Below, one piece after another: positions 15,750 through 24,923 of a stretch of 64,000 nucleotides of DNA. The notes below the pieces were generated by a model. It did not search any database, had not been told where the DNA came from, and was given only the letters and a program-made list of their open reading frames with translations. Origin of the DNA: Lactiplantibacillus daowaiensis (GTDB taxonomy: Bacteria; Bacillota; Bacilli; Lactobacillales; Lactobacillaceae); NCBI RefSeq assembly GCF_005405085.1, contig NZ_BJDJ01000020.1, positions 1 to 64,000 on the forward strand, read 5' to 3'. Made by a program: the position numbers and the translations under genes. How positions within the stretch are numbered: the stretch's first letter is position 1; each line of letters begins with the position of its first letter.

Positions 15750-16019
15750 TTACCAGCTCGCTTTGCGGACGCCAGGGATTTGACCAGCGTGGGCTAAACG
15801 GCGGAAGTTTAAACGTGACATGCCAAATTTACGTAAATAGGCATGTGGCCGACCATCTAAATGGTCGCGACGGTGAATGCGAACGGGCGATGCGTTCCGT
15901 GGTAACTGTGCTAAACCGGCATAATCACCAGCCGCTTTTAATTCAGCACGCTTTGCGGCGTATCGCGCAACTGTTGCTTCAATCCGACGTTCTTTCGCAA
16001 TTTTTGATTTCTTAGCCAT
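15750..16019 (-). CDS. rpsN: 30S ribosomal protein S14, zinc-independent (C-) type
   Basis: 89 residues from [12 protein letters not shown] to IPGVRKASW, with no cysteine, so this is the non-zinc paralogue of S14; the zinc-binding form is about 61 residues with four Cys. In Bacillus the C- copy is repressed by Zur and replaces the zinc form under zinc starvation. It stands alone outside ribosomal operons, with AAAGGAG 11 bases before the ATG and a Zur-box-like element at 16125-16145 in the divergent region. Confidence 0.93.
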   Translation of the reverse strand: MAKKSKIAKERRIEATVARYAAKRAELKAAGDYAGLAQLPRNASPVRIHRRDHLDGRPHAYLRKFGMSRLNFRRLAHAGQIPGVRKASW

Positions 16020-16124
16020 AATGTTTGGGCTCCTTTGCAATAAAAGTTTAGTTGCAATTCGTAGCGCCAAGTTTTCAAACGGCTTTGCAGTGTTTTTTAG
16101 AACGTTATTAAAAATAGCATAGTC

Positions 16125-16145
16125 AAATCGTAATTGCTACTATTT
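16125..16145. promoter_or_regulatory. Candidate Zur box between rpsN and rlmA
   Basis: AAATCGTAAT, one base, GCTACTATTT. Compared with the Bacillus Zur consensus as I recall it (AAATCGTAAT-n-ATTACGATTT), 17 of 20 positions agree, including the whole left half. It lies directly upstream of a minus-strand promoter-like stretch for rpsN and upstream of the extended -10 of rlmA at 16169-16177. Confidence 0.65.
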
Positions 16146-16168
16146 TGTTTCAAGCGCAACTGGCGCTA

Positions 16169-16177
16169 TGGTATGAT
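16169..16177 (+). promoter_or_regulatory. rlmA promoter (extended -10)
   Basis: TGGTATGAT, an extended -10 element, about 35 bases before the preferred GTG start. Confidence 0.45.
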
Positions 16178-16211
16178 TAAGACACTATTTAAAAATGAAA
16201 GTGTGAAAAAC

Positions 16212-17063
16212 GTGAAGAAAATTGATCAAGGCAGTCAGTTTGTGCAGGCACATTTGGGCTTGTTTCGCTGCTTAGTATGTGACCAACCTTACGCGGCAGT
16301 CGAAGGGCATACACTTAAGTGTGCCAACGGTCACCAACTTGATTTCTCTAAAAAAGGGACCTTATACTTTTTAACGCATCAAGTTCAAAGTGAATATGAC
16401 GCCGACATGTTAGCAGCTCGGCGTCGGATTTTACAAGCCGGTTTTTTTAAACCGATTGTGACCGCCATCAATGAGCAGTTACCGGCAGAGCCACAACGAA
16501 TCCTGGATATTGGTAGTGGCGAGGGAACTCCACTCGCAGATCTCTTAGTATTGCATCAAAATCAAGAAGATGTGGGGATTGGCTTTGATATCAGTAAAGC
16601 GGGTGTGAATTTGGCGACGCAACTTGATACAGCCGCCTATTACTGTGTGGCTGATTTAGCGCAATTGCCGTTCACAGCCCAAGCGTTTACCGCTATCATG
16701 GATGTGTTTTCACCATCAGCTTATCATGAGTTTGAACGCGTCTTAGCGCCTGGTGGACAACTGCTAAAAGTGGTCCCGAACGCCAATTATTTAATTGAGT
16801 TGCGGCACTTGCTGTTTGAACCAACGGATCGTCAATATCAATATGATAATCAACGCGTCATTGATTTATTTATGCAGCATTATCCGCAAGCAAAGCAGCA
16901 TCGGATCCAGTATCAATTTGACCTTAGTACGGTTGATTTTCATGATTTAATGGTGATGACGCCATTGCATTGGGGCGCAACTGCGGCAAGCTTGGCGCAT
17001 GCCCGGGCAACTGGTCTACCTGAAATTACGATTGATGTTAGTTTGTTGACGATGTCGATGTAA
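16212..17063 (+). CDS. rlmA: 23S rRNA (guanine-N1) methyltransferase, RlmA family
   Basis: About 283 residues. N-terminal zinc site C20-LV-C23 with C37-x3-H41, then a class I SAM-dependent domain with ILDIGSGEG and a DVFSPSAYHEF loop. RlmA-family enzymes methylate G745 or G748 of 23S rRNA in helix 35; G748 methylation (TlrB) gives tylosin tolerance in producers. GTG 16212 is preferred because the promoter-like extended -10 lies at 16169; in-frame upstream starts (TTG 16134, ATG 16173) fall at or before the likely transcript start. Confidence 0.85.
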   Translation: MKKIDQGSQFVQAHLGLFRCLVCDQPYAAVEGHTLKCANGHQLDFSKKGTLYFLTHQVQSEYDADMLAARRRILQAGFFKPIVTAINEQLPAEPQRILDIGSGEGTPLADLLVLHQNQEDVGIGFDISKAGVNLATQLDTAAYYCVADLAQLPFTAQAFTAIMDVFSPSAYHEFERVLAPGGQLLKVVPNANYLIELRHLLFEPTDRQYQYDNQRVIDLFMQHYPQAKQHRIQYQFDLSTVDFHDLMVMTPLHWGATAASLAHARATGLPEITIDVSLLTMSM

Positions 17064-17307
17064 AAGTCAGCCGCCGGTGCTTGCATGATTGTTTACTCGG
17101 TGTTAAGATTACTTCTGAGAAATCGTTTGGTAGCTAACATCGACTATTGTCGTTGGTGACTACCGAGTTGTACTTCATTAACGTAGCGTTTCGCCGTGCC
17201 CACACCGAAATACTGCGTTTTTTTGTAGCCAAAAACCGGTGCATTTCCGTCTTACTGATGTAAGGTGGAGGTGCACCGGTCTATTTTTATTGAAAAAGTC
17301 ATGAAAA
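17064..17307. other. Intergenic region with long-range inverted repeats
   Basis: ACTCGGT near 17096 and ACCGAGT near 17163 are complementary, and a strong hairpin (ACCGGTGCA with TGCACCGGT, about 17235-17275) ends the region. No ORF with a ribosome site is visible. The second hairpin is likely a bidirectional terminator for rlmA and brnQ. Confidence 0.45.
17232..17290. terminator. Terminator between rlmA and brnQ
   Basis: Stem ACCGGTGCA/TGCACCGGT with inner pairing, followed on the plus strand by CTATTTTTATT. Confidence 0.65.
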
Positions 17308-18657
17308 CTAGTTAACTGTTGTCCGATGTCGTGACCACCACTGCCCAAGCAAACCACAGCCTAGTCCGATTAACGCCGGTACCGTCCAGCCTAAACCAAG
17401 TGAGGCTAACGGTAAGGCGTCATTTAGGCGTTGTAAGGCTTGAATCCAAGCAACCTTTGTCGATGACTGTGGCAGAGCCGCCACGCCGGCGAGCACCGCT
17501 GGAATCACGGTCCAGGCAGTTGTCATCACGTATAACCACCGAGAAGTTCCTAGCAAAGGCGAGAGACTAGCGAGCAAAATCAAAACGATTGCAAGCGGGT
17601 AGAGTAGCATTAAAACAGGCGTCGAGTAGCTGATGAGTTGCGTCAGCCCGATATTGGCTAACACCGCTGGGATGATGCAAGCTACAATAATTAAGCCCAT
17701 ATAAGGCAACTTAGGAAACATCTCGTGTAACGTGTCCCCGAAGGCCGAGGTGATGCCAACTGATGTTTTTAAGCAAGCCACGATCACGATTAAAGCCAGT
17801 AGTAAGTTACCAAATGCTCCAAAATAAGTATTGGCGATTTGGGCTAAGGTGATACCACCGTTAGCCGCTGGCGCAAACTTACCGAGACTCATCGTCCCAA
17901 TGAGCGCTAGGAGAGCATAAATCAAGCCCATTAAACTCACACTAATGAGTCCTGCCCGAATGGTATCTTTAGCGATTTGGCCGGGTTCAGTCACGCCGAG
18001 GGCTTTGATCGAATCGATGACGACGATGCCAAACGCCAAGGAAGCTAAGGCGTCCATCGTATTGTACCCTTCGGTAAAACCAGTGAGTAGTGGAGCGGTG
18101 GCATATGCCCCGCGTGCGGCTACATGTAAGCCACCGAGTGGTTTAACTAACGCAACTAGCATCAAACTTCCTAATAAAATGAGAAAAATCGGGGTAAGCC
18201 ATTTGCCAACGTAGGTCATAATTTTACCCGGATTACGTGCTAGCAACCAAGTAATCACAAAAAAACCGATAGAAAAGCCTAAAAGGACAGCTGGTTGCTG
18301 TGATTGTTTTAGGAACGGCGTCAGTCCAATTTGAAACGCCGTCGTTGCCAACCGTGGCATGGCAAATAAAGGGCCCAGCGTCAAATATAAGATGACCGTA
18401 AACCCATAAGCATAAGGCCGACTCACTTTCGTTGCTAAGTCAAAGACGCCATTACTGCGGGTCAAGCCGATCCCCATGACCCCTAAGAGTGGTAATCCAA
18501 TCCCAGTGATCAATAGACCGATGATGGCCCAACCAACATGTTGTCCAGCTTGTTGGCCTAAATAAATTGGAAAGATTAAGTTACCAGCACCAAAAAAGAG
18601 ACCGAATAACATGGCACCGATAAATAAGGTTTCGCGCCCCGATAAGCGGGTCTTCAT
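17308..18657 (-). CDS. brnQ: Branched-chain amino acid transport protein (LIVCS family)
   Basis: 449 residues with about twelve membrane helices. MLFGLFFGAGNLIFPIYLGQQAG at the start and the FTEGYNTMDALASLAFGIVVIDSI segment are hallmarks of BrnQ carriers, which import Leu, Ile and Val with Na+ or H+. ATG with GAGGGGG nine bases upstream. Single-gene unit on the minus strand, convergent with rlmA. CodY-type control would be expected in this group, but I do not see a clear CodY box. Confidence 0.92.
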   Translation of the reverse strand: MKTRLSGRETLFIGAMLFGLFFGAGNLIFPIYLGQQAGQHVGWAIIGLLITGIGLPLLGVMGIGLTRSNGVFDLATKVSRPYAYGFTVILYLTLGPLFAMPRLATTAFQIGLTPFLKQSQQPAVLLGFSIGFFVITWLLARNPGKIMTYVGKWLTPIFLILLGSLMLVALVKPLGGLHVAARGAYATAPLLTGFTEGYNTMDALASLAFGIVVIDSIKALGVTEPGQIAKDTIRAGLISVSLMGLIYALLALIGTMSLGKFAPAANGGITLAQIANTYFGAFGNLLLALIVIVACLKTSVGITSAFGDTLHEMFPKLPYMGLIIVACIIPAVLANIGLTQLISYSTPVLMLLYPLAIVLILLASLSPLLGTSRWLYVMTTAWTVIPAVLAGVAALPQSSTKVAWIQALQRLNDALPLASLGLGWTVPALIGLGCGLLGQWWSRHRTTVN

Positions 18658-18740
18658 TAAAAAATTCCCCCTCTAAAACAGACTTTTGCTAATCAGCATA
18701 GCATGTTTTAGTGAGGGGAAAATTAAAGCTTGATGATAAG

Positions 18741-19391
18741 CTAGTCGGCATTGGCAACGGTAAAGCGGGTCTGATGATGCGCGGGCTGTTCGATTTCGTT
18801 GACAACTGCTTGAGCCATTGTGCCTGCGGTTGTGACCGACTGGCCGGCTTGGTTAACGAGTAAGGTGTCTGTACCAGTCAGCATGGTGGTTGCTTGACCA
18901 GCATGAAAATCTGCGGCTGGTGAAATGCCGACCCAATTGACATTATCGACGGTGCGTAAGAAAGTTAATTCTTTTAATTGGTTTTGTGGAATCGATAAAA
19001 AGCTGGCATTGGCTGGATCAGCGGCAATATCGTTAACGAATAAATGCTGATCTGAACCGGTCGTTAAACTGCCAGCGCCTAAGATAAATACCAACCGTGG
19101 TTGTGTTGTGCCCCGTAATTGTGCGACTAATTTAGTGGCCAAATCGACGTGTAAATAGGCTTGATCAGGTGGTGTCGCCATGGCATCTACGACAACATCA
19201 ACGGCGGTTAAGTCAGTCGTTGTTAAAGTAAAGGCATCTTGAGCCAGTGTGGTTAAGTTAGTGTCAGCGGGTAATTGTGCCAACTTAGTCGCAGAACGGC
19301 CAACAGCCGTAACTTGATGACCATGAGCTAATGCTAAGGTCGTAATGGCACTACCAGCCATCCCGGTTGCCCCAATAATCATTAATTTCAT
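18741..19391 (-). CDS. NAD(P)H-binding protein, atypical SDR/NmrA-like
   Basis: 216 residues. An N-terminal Rossmann motif GATGMAG (residues 8-14) is followed by a short-chain-dehydrogenase-like core resembling YwnB/NmrA-type proteins. The YxxxK catalytic pair of classical SDRs is not evident. The substrate is unknown; relatives act as redox-sensing or flavin/quinone-linked reductases. AGGAGG lies ten bases before the ATG. Single-gene unit upstream of brnQ, in the same direction. Confidence 0.75.
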   Translation of the reverse strand: MKLMIIGATGMAGSAITTLALAHGHQVTAVGRSATKLAQLPADTNLTTLAQDAFTLTTTDLTAVDVVVDAMATPPDQAYLHVDLATKLVAQLRGTTQPRLVFILGAGSLTTGSDQHLFVNDIAADPANASFLSIPQNQLKELTFLRTVDNVNWVGISPAADFHAGQATTMLTGTDTLLVNQAGQSVTTAGTMAQAVVNEIEQPAHHQTRFTVANAD

Positions 19392-19551
19392 AAAAAAAGA
19401 CCTCCTAAAAATAAGTTGCTAAATCACGATCAGTATAATGAAAGTTAGTTCGGTTGGCGAATATTTTGACGGCTAATCCGGAAAAACTAGGCTTCAATGG
19501 GGTCACCATGGTATGATAGTCCATAATATTATATGTAAAAGGAAGATTATT

Positions 19552-20064
19552 TTGACAAACCATATTGCATTATTTGAACCATTGATGCCAGCCAATACTG
19601 GTAATATTGCGCGGACTTGTGCCGGAACTGATACGGCGTTACATTTGATTGAACCATTGGGCTTTAAAATTGATGATAAACATTTAAAACGAGCGGGGTT
19701 AGACTACTGGGACAGCGTCGATATTACGTATCATGCTGATCTACAAGACTTCTTGGCTAGCATTCCGGATTTAAATAACCTTTACTTGGTCTCAAAGTTT
19801 GCCGAACATGACTATAGTGATGTTGATTATAGCGACACAAGCAAGGACCATTACTTCTTATTTGGGAAAGAAACGACCGGCTTGCCAGAACCATTTATGC
19901 GACGTTATCCCGAAAAAGCCATTCGGATTCCACAAGATGACTCACATATTCGGGCATTGAATTTATCAAATTCAGCGGCCATCGTGATTTACGAAGCGTT
20001 GCGGCAACAAAACTTCTTAAGTTTGGAACGCTCGCACCATTATGAAAACGATAAATTGAAATAA
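19552..20064 (+). CDS. trmL: tRNA (cytidine/uridine-34 2'-O) methyltransferase TrmL
   Basis: 170 residues of the SPOUT superfamily: NHIALFEPLMPANTGNIAR at the start, LFGKETTGLP, and the knot region IRIPQDDSHIRALNLSNSAAIVIYEALRQ, all typical of TrmL/CspR. It methylates the wobble ribose of tRNA-Leu species. The TTG at 19552 is chosen since GGAAG sits six bases upstream and the product then starts with the family's usual MTNHI; upstream in-frame starts overlap the promoter. Extended -10 TGGTATGAT at 19509-19517. Confidence 0.9.
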   Translation: MTNHIALFEPLMPANTGNIARTCAGTDTALHLIEPLGFKIDDKHLKRAGLDYWDSVDITYHADLQDFLASIPDLNNLYLVSKFAEHDYSDVDYSDTSKDHYFLFGKETTGLPEPFMRRYPEKAIRIPQDDSHIRALNLSNSAAIVIYEALRQQNFLSLERSHHYENDKLK

Positions 20065-20072
20065 CGGTGAAA

Positions 20073-20106
20073 ACGTGCGCTACCAATCGGGGCGGGCGTT
20101 TTTTTC
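20073..20106 (+). terminator. Weak terminator after trmL
   Basis: AACGTGCGC can pair imperfectly with GCGGGCGTT, followed by seven T. Confidence 0.5.
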
Positions 20107-20119
20107 GCTTGTAAAGGCG

Positions 20120-20148
20120 TTCAAATCCGAACGTAGGTTTGGTACAAT
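20120..20148 (+). promoter_or_regulatory. ftsK promoter
   Basis: TTCAAA (20120-20125), 17 bases ending in TGG, TACAAT (20143-20148). The -35 lies inside a GTTC-aaatcc-GAAC inverted repeat. Confidence 0.6.
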
Positions 20149-20236
20149 GAAGCTATGACTATTAAAGACTGACAAACGCAAGCTGGGTCATAAACTGAGT
20201 TTGCTATCTGAGTCAAACAGAAAGGACGATTAACGC

Positions 20237-22594
20237 GTGGCGCAAAAGCGACGAACAACTAAAAAAAGACGCTCAACTGGAAAAAAGCGCCCAACTAAAG
20301 CGACCGCTCAACATCAGATGACCGGCAACGTCATTGGCCTGTTGGGGGTCTTAGTGACGATTTTTGCTTTATTAAACCTGGGGCTGATTGGGAACTTCTT
20401 TGCCGAATGTTTCCGGATGGTTGCCGGTAATGCTTACCAATTTTTGGCGATTTTAGTGTTGGCAGCCATGGCCTATCTCATGATATTTGGTCATTTGCCA
20501 CGACTTGGGTGGCGCTGGTGGACCGGGGGAAACTTGGTTTTATATAGTTATCTCTTATTATTAGAGATTCCCATGTTTAACCAGTTAAATCGACATACGG
20601 AGTTTTGGTCAATTACGTGGAACCTGATTAAAAATGATTTTGCCAAGGGCGGTATTTCAATTAATCTAGGTGGGGGCCTAGCCGGTGCGGCCGGTTACAG
20701 TGTGACCTATCCGTTGATGGCTAACTTTGGGACTATCTTAGTGGCAATTATCTTAATTATTACCGGGATCTTTGTGGCCTTCAACTTACCATTTAGACAA
20801 ACCTTATTGATCATTCGTAATTGGTTAGTCGTCATGGGACACCGGGCACGCGATGCCGGCGACCGGATTCGCCATTATGTGCGCGTCCAATATGCACGTT
20901 GGCGGGTGCATCGACAAGTACGGGAAAATCAAGCGACGGCAGATCCAAGCCCCGCAGCAGATGAAGCTACGCCGAATAGTCAAGCACCGACAACTTCGGC
21001 CGCGCCAGTACCACCATCTGCAGCACCAACCCCAGTCAGTAGTGCGGCGCCTAAAATTGTGGTGGCTAGTGAGCAAGAGTCACAAGCAGCAGCCTCCTCT
21101 GCGGCGCCCGATGACTTCTTACAAGGGACCGAAACGATGGATGATGCTGATTATCAGTTACCCGCAGCCGACTTGTTAACGAAGATCCCTAAGACCGACC
21201 AAAGTGCTGAATACGCGACGATTGAAGCTAATTCTGAAAAATTAAAGACGACTTTGGCCAGTTTTGGGGTACAAGTTGACGTTAAAAATGTGAGCTTGGG
21301 TCCCTCAGTCACGAAATATGAGCTGCATCCGGCAGTTGGGGTCAAGGTTAGTAAAGTGGTCAATTTGGCCGATGATTTAGCTTTAGCGTTAGCTGCTAAA
21401 GATTTACGGATCGAAGCGCCGATTCCAGGGAAATCTTTAATTGGTATCGAAGTGCCAAATAAACAGATTTCAACCGTTTCATTTCGAGATATCGTTGAGG
21501 CCCAACCAGCGCATCCAACGAAGCCGTTAGAAGTGCCACTGGGGCGCGATGTTTCGGGTAATTTAGTTACGGCGGATCTATCGAAAATGCCACATTTGCT
21601 CATTGCTGGTTCAACTGGGAGTGGGAAGTCAGTGGCGATTAACGTGATGATCACCGGTTTGCTAATGAATACTAAGCCAAACCAAGTGAAGTTTATGCTG
21701 ATTGATCCAAAGAAAGTTGAACTTGGTGTTTATAATGGGATTCCCCATTTGTTGACCCCGGTTGTGACGGAACCTAAGAAAGCAGCCCGGGCTTTGCATA
21801 AGGTCGTGGCGGAAATGGAACGGCGGTATGAATTATTTGCCGATTCCAAGCAACGGAATATGCAAGGTTATAATCAACATATTCGACAACAGAATGCGGC
21901 CGATGGTCAAAATCGGCCAATCTTACCGTATATTGTGGTTATTGTAGATGAATTGGCTGATTTAATGATGGTAACCTCTAGTGAAGTTGAAGACGCGATT
22001 ATTCGACTGGGTCAGATGGCCCGTGCGGCTGGGATTCACATGATTTTAGCGACGCAACGGCCCTCAGTTGATGTCATTACTGGGTTGATCAAAGCTAACG
22101 TGCCATCACGGATGGCGTTTGCCGTTTCAAGTGGGACGGACTCGCGGACGATTATTGACAGTAATGGGGCCGAAAAGTTACTTGGTCGTGGAGACATGTT
22201 GTACCAACCAATGGGGATGAATAAACCACTACGGGTTCAAGGGGCGTATGTGTCTGATCATGATGTTGAAGAAGTCGTGAACTTCATTAAAGAACAGCAA
22301 ACGGCGGATTATGACGATTCGATGTTAGTTAAAGATGATGAAACGAGTGGCGATGGTGAAGATCCGCGCGATGGCGAAGACGAGTACTACGCTGACGCGG
22401 TTGAACTGGTTACGGAACAACAGTCGGCAAGTGTCTCAATGTTGCAACGGCGGTTCCGAATTGGGTATAACCGGGCAGCTCGGATCGTTGATGAGATGGA
22501 AGAACGTGGGGTCGTTGGGCCATCGGAAGGCAGTAAACCACGTAAGGTTTATCGGCAACCGAGTGCGGATGATGCGACACCAACTTCAGAATAA
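20237..22594 (+). CDS. ftsK: DNA translocase FtsK/SpoIIIE
   Basis: 785 residues. A basic N-terminus, four membrane helices (about residues 35-190), a Pro/Ala/Ser-rich linker (about 235-300), then the hexameric motor with Walker [10 protein letters not shown] and Walker B-like [10 protein letters not shown], and a C-terminal winged-helix gamma domain ([24 protein letters not shown]) that reads KOPS/SRS-type sequences. It pumps chromosome termini across the closing septum. GTG start after AAAGGACG. Single gene closed by a strong bidirectional terminator. Confidence 0.94.
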   Translation: MAQKRRTTKKRRSTGKKRPTKATAQHQMTGNVIGLLGVLVTIFALLNLGLIGNFFAECFRMVAGNAYQFLAILVLAAMAYLMIFGHLPRLGWRWWTGGNLVLYSYLLLLEIPMFNQLNRHTEFWSITWNLIKNDFAKGGISINLGGGLAGAAGYSVTYPLMANFGTILVAIILIITGIFVAFNLPFRQTLLIIRNWLVVMGHRARDAGDRIRHYVRVQYARWRVHRQVRENQATADPSPAADEATPNSQAPTTSAAPVPPSAAPTPVSSAAPKIVVASEQESQAAASSAAPDDFLQGTETMDDADYQLPAADLLTKIPKTDQSAEYATIEANSEKLKTTLASFGVQVDVKNVSLGPSVTKYELHPAVGVKVSKVVNLADDLALALAAKDLRIEAPIPGKSLIGIEVPNKQISTVSFRDIVEAQPAHPTKPLEVPLGRDVSGNLVTADLSKMPHLLIAGSTGSGKSVAINVMITGLLMNTKPNQVKFMLIDPKKVELGVYNGIPHLLTPVVTEPKKAARALHKVVAEMERRYELFADSKQRNMQGYNQHIRQQNAADGQNRPILPYIVVIVDELADLMMVTSSEVEDAIIRLGQMARAAGIHMILATQRPSVDVITGLIKANVPSRMAFAVSSGTDSRTIIDSNGAEKLLGRGDMLYQPMGMNKPLRVQGAYVSDHDVEEVVNFIKEQQTADYDDSMLVKDDETSGDGEDPRDGEDEYYADAVELVTEQQSASVSMLQRRFRIGYNRAARIVDEMEERGVVGPSEGSKPRKVYRQPSADDATPTSE

Positions 22595-22604
22595 AGAATG
22601 ATAC

Positions 22605-22643
22605 GAAAAAAGCGTCTGGAAATATTATTCCGGACGCTTTTTT
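22605..22643. terminator. Bidirectional terminator of ftsK and the DUF4044 gene
   Basis: AAAAAGCGTCTGGA pairs with TCCGGACGCTTTTT; six T on the plus strand and a mirrored T-run on the minus strand. Confidence 0.92.
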
Positions 22644-22652
22644 ATGATCGCA

Positions 22653-22778
22653 TTAAAATTCAAGTAGCCCTAAACCTGACAAGGCTTGTAATACCAAGGC
22701 ACCAACGGTTGAAATGATCATCAACCAAATAACGATCATTGTGATAATTTGAAATGTACTCTTCTTCTTCTTTTTCAT
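22653..22778 (-). CDS. Small membrane protein, DUF4044-like (41 aa)
   Basis: Minus-strand ORF of 41 residues: MKKKKKSTFQ, a single hydrophobic helix (about residues 11-33, IITMIVIWLMIISTVGALV), and a short tail LSGLGLLEF. A lysine cluster followed by one membrane helix is the layout of the tiny DUF4044 proteins found in Lactobacillales, of unknown function. It has its own promoter (22820-22848) and ends 10 bases before the shared terminator. The ribosome site is weak. Too short for most gene finders. Confidence 0.7.
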   Translation of the reverse strand: MKKKKKSTFQIITMIVIWLMIISTVGALVLQALSGLGLLEF

Positions 22779-22819
22779 TAGGGTAATCTGCACCACACTT
22801 TTTTAAGTAATTCTTTCAT

Positions 22820-22848
22820 AGTTTAACGTGGAATCCGCTTTTTTTCAA
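22820..22848 (-). promoter_or_regulatory. Promoter of the DUF4044-like gene
   Basis: Minus strand TTGAAA (22848-22843), 17 bases, TAAACT (22825-22820), located between corA and the small gene. Confidence 0.7.
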
Positions 22849-22854
22849 TCTTAA

Positions 22855-23811
22855 TTAGAAATAGTCATGATTTCGTAAGTAGTTAATGGCTAGTAGACAC
22901 AAGACGATTGTGCCCAACATGATCCAACTAAACGCGTGGGCGATACTAGCACCAGGTAGACCGACGTTCATACCGTAGATGCCGCCAATAATCGTTGGAA
23001 TCGTTAAAATAATCGTTAATGACGTGAGAACTTTCATCACATCGTTTAAGTTGTTTGAAATCACGGCACTAACCATTTGACTGTATTGTTGCAAAATTTG
23101 ATTAGTCGTAGTCGTCATATTAGCGGCTTGTCGATTTTCGATGATGATATCGTTCGTTAACTGTTGATGCGCTGGTGCCGTGAAGCGGGTCGCCGATGCT
23201 TCGACTGCTTTTAGGACCGGCGCGTTTTGCGTGAGTGCTGCATTAAAACGAATCAATGACTTTTGATAGGCCATAATACGAAAGATTTCTTCGTTGCGAG
23301 TAGCGCGGGTTAAATGGCGTTCTAAGATATTCGTTTTTGCGGTAATCTGTTGGAGCGCAGTAACGTAAGCATGCGCAATGTACCACATAATGGCTAGCAC
23401 AAAGTCTTCATGATTCTCAAGACTCAGTTTTGATGAATCAGGATCCATGATGAAATCTTGAATAAAGCCGGCTGGTTGATTACTGACGGTCAAAACAGCT
23501 TGTGAGGTCAAGATTAAGGCAAAAGGATAGACCCGATATTCCAGATAACCCAGGTCACTAGTCGTTAACTTGGGAAATTGTAGGACCATTAAGGCTGGTT
23601 GGTCGTCAGCTGTTTGATTTAATTGTTCCGTTCGTGAGCCCTCATCATCGTCAAGGACGGCAGTGAGATAATCGCGTGGAAAATTAAATTCCTGAACTAA
23701 CTGGTTAATCTCAGTGACAGTTGGCCGCTCGACATTGATCCAACATCGTTGATCAGCTTGACGCCCGGTGGTGAGTTGGCCGGTTGCCGTGGCGGTATAA
23801 TATTGTAACAT
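22855..23811 (-). CDS. corA: CorA family divalent cation transporter
   Basis: 318 residues. A cytosolic N-terminal domain, a long helix (about 160-255), two C-terminal membrane helices (TSLTIILTIPTIIGGIYGMN and AFSWIMLGTIVLCLLAINYL), and the signature YGMN between them. These proteins form pentameric Mg2+ (or Co2+/Ni2+) channels. ATG 23811 has GGAGG seven bases upstream; the upstream TTG is not supported. It diverges from the DUF3397 gene. Confidence 0.92.
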   Translation of the reverse strand: MLQYYTATATGQLTTGRQADQRCWINVERPTVTEINQLVQEFNFPRDYLTAVLDDDEGSRTEQLNQTADDQPALMVLQFPKLTTSDLGYLEYRVYPFALILTSQAVLTVSNQPAGFIQDFIMDPDSSKLSLENHEDFVLAIMWYIAHAYVTALQQITAKTNILERHLTRATRNEEIFRIMAYQKSLIRFNAALTQNAPVLKAVEASATRFTAPAHQQLTNDIIIENRQAANMTTTTNQILQQYSQMVSAVISNNLNDVMKVLTSLTIILTIPTIIGGIYGMNVGLPGASIAHAFSWIMLGTIVLCLLAINYLRNHDYF

Positions 23812-23864
23812 CCAAGTTCCTCCAATGAATTTGTTAAGTGTCATTATAGAACGGTTAAGGCCCG

Positions 23865-23893
23865 TTGAAAAGTCATGGCAGAATCCCTATAAT
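23865..23893 (+). promoter_or_regulatory. Promoter of the DUF3397 gene, back-to-back with corA
   Basis: TTGAAA (23865-23870), 17 bases, TATAAT (23888-23893). On the minus strand a TATAAT (23848-23843) for corA lies 16 bases from the same -35 hexamer read in reverse. Confidence 0.75.
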
Positions 23894-23920
23894 GATAGCG
23901 ATATGCGATTGGAGGACATT

Positions 23921-24295
23921 ATGAGCGACTTATTTACGAACTGGCTCGGCCAATTACTGTTGTTAGTGATTGTGACCGGCGTCGTTTGGGGGTGTCGTCG
24001 GCTGTTGAAACATCATTGGCCGCAGTCGTTAGTTTTAATTGATTTTTGGCCCCCATTATTAATTATCTTTACACACTATTTAACCCTACAAGCAACGGAA
24101 AGTTCGATTGTGCCATATGAGATGCTGTCGTTGATGATTTTAGGGATTGGGGTCACGATTTTAGAAGTGATCCAACGCGGTGAAATTCTATACGGCCGCT
24201 TTTTTAGACTCTATTGGCGGGTTTGTGATTTGATTACGATTTTAGTTTATTTGATTGCGTTGGGCTGCTATGTGATTGCTAAAGTTGGTCCTTAA
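23921..24295 (+). CDS. DUF3397 family membrane protein
   Basis: 124 residues with about four hydrophobic helices (residues 8-25, 35-55, 67-85, 97-120) and little soluble sequence. By position, just before mraZ, and by size it matches the DUF3397 proteins that precede the dcw cluster in lactobacilli; function unknown. GGAGG lies five bases before the ATG; the longer frame from 23825 would start inside the promoter. Closed by a terminator, so it is separate from mraZ. Confidence 0.78.
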   Translation: MSDLFTNWLGQLLLLVIVTGVVWGCRRLLKHHWPQSLVLIDFWPPLLIIFTHYLTLQATESSIVPYEMLSLMILGIGVTILEVIQRGEILYGRFFRLYWRVCDLITILVYLIALGCYVIAKVGP

Positions 24296-24313
24296 ATATG
24301 AATAAGCCCCACT

Positions 24314-24356
24314 AGTCCCCATCGGTTAAAACGTTAATCGGTGGGGACTTTTTTAT
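24314..24356 (+). terminator. Terminator before mraZ
   Basis: AGTCCCCATCGGTTAA pairs with TTAATCGGTGGGGACT around AACG, then six T. Confidence 0.93.
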
Positions 24357-24393
24357 AATATTTAGTAACAATTACGAAAACTAACAAATCGGT

Positions 24394-24420
24394 GTGGTAG
24401 GAAGTGGGGGGGTGTGGTAG
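24394..24420 (+). promoter_or_regulatory. MraZ-box-like operator
   Basis: GTGG occurs at 24394, 24404 and 24414, exactly 10 bp apart (GTGGTAGGAA, GTGGGGGGGT, GTGGTAG). MraZ is known to autoregulate the dcw operon by binding such short direct repeats with helical spacing upstream of its own gene; this set ends 35 bases before the mraZ ATG. Confidence 0.75.
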
Positions 24421-24455
24421 ACTTAATTATGTTTAATGAAAGGGGTTGATTGACT

Positions 24456-24893
24456 ATGGCTTCCAAGATGTTTTTTGGTGAATTTGAGCATAACTTGGAC
24501 GCTAAGGGTCGTTTAATCATCCCCGCAAAGTTCCGTGAATTATTGGGACCTGACTTTGTGATCACGCGTGGTATGGACGGCTGCTTGTTTGGCTATCCGC
24601 CCGCGCGTTGGTCCACGTTACAAGCCCAATTGGATGAATTGCCGTTAACCAAAAAAGATGCCCGTGCGTTTGTACGGTTCTTCTATGCGGCAGCTGCGGA
24701 ATGTGAATTAGATAAGCAAGGGCGAATCATGATTCCAGCACCATTACGACAGTTCGCTAAGCTTGAAAAGAAATGCGTCATTGTTGGGGTGTCGGATCGA
24801 TTTGAAATTTGGAGCGCTGAGAAGTGGCAAACCTTTGAAACCGAAACGGCAGCAAACTTTGATGATTTAGCTGAAAATTTGATTGATTTTTAA
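24456..24893 (+). CDS. mraZ: Transcriptional regulator MraZ
   Basis: 145 residues with two SpoVT/AbrB-like modules: [23 protein letters not shown] at the N-terminus and [20 protein letters not shown] in the middle, each with the DxxGR/DxQGR signature. MraZ binds DNA and controls the division and cell wall cluster it heads. ATG 24456 has AAAGGGG ten bases upstream; the TTG at 24450 is too close. First gene of the dcw operon, followed by rsmH. Confidence 0.93.
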   Translation: MASKMFFGEFEHNLDAKGRLIIPAKFRELLGPDFVITRGMDGCLFGYPPARWSTLQAQLDELPLTKKDARAFVRFFYAAAAECELDKQGRIMIPAPLRQFAKLEKKCVIVGVSDRFEIWSAEKWQTFETETAANFDDLAENLIDF

Positions 24894-24923
24894 ACTGATA
24901 TTGCATTGAAAGGGGGGCCGGCA

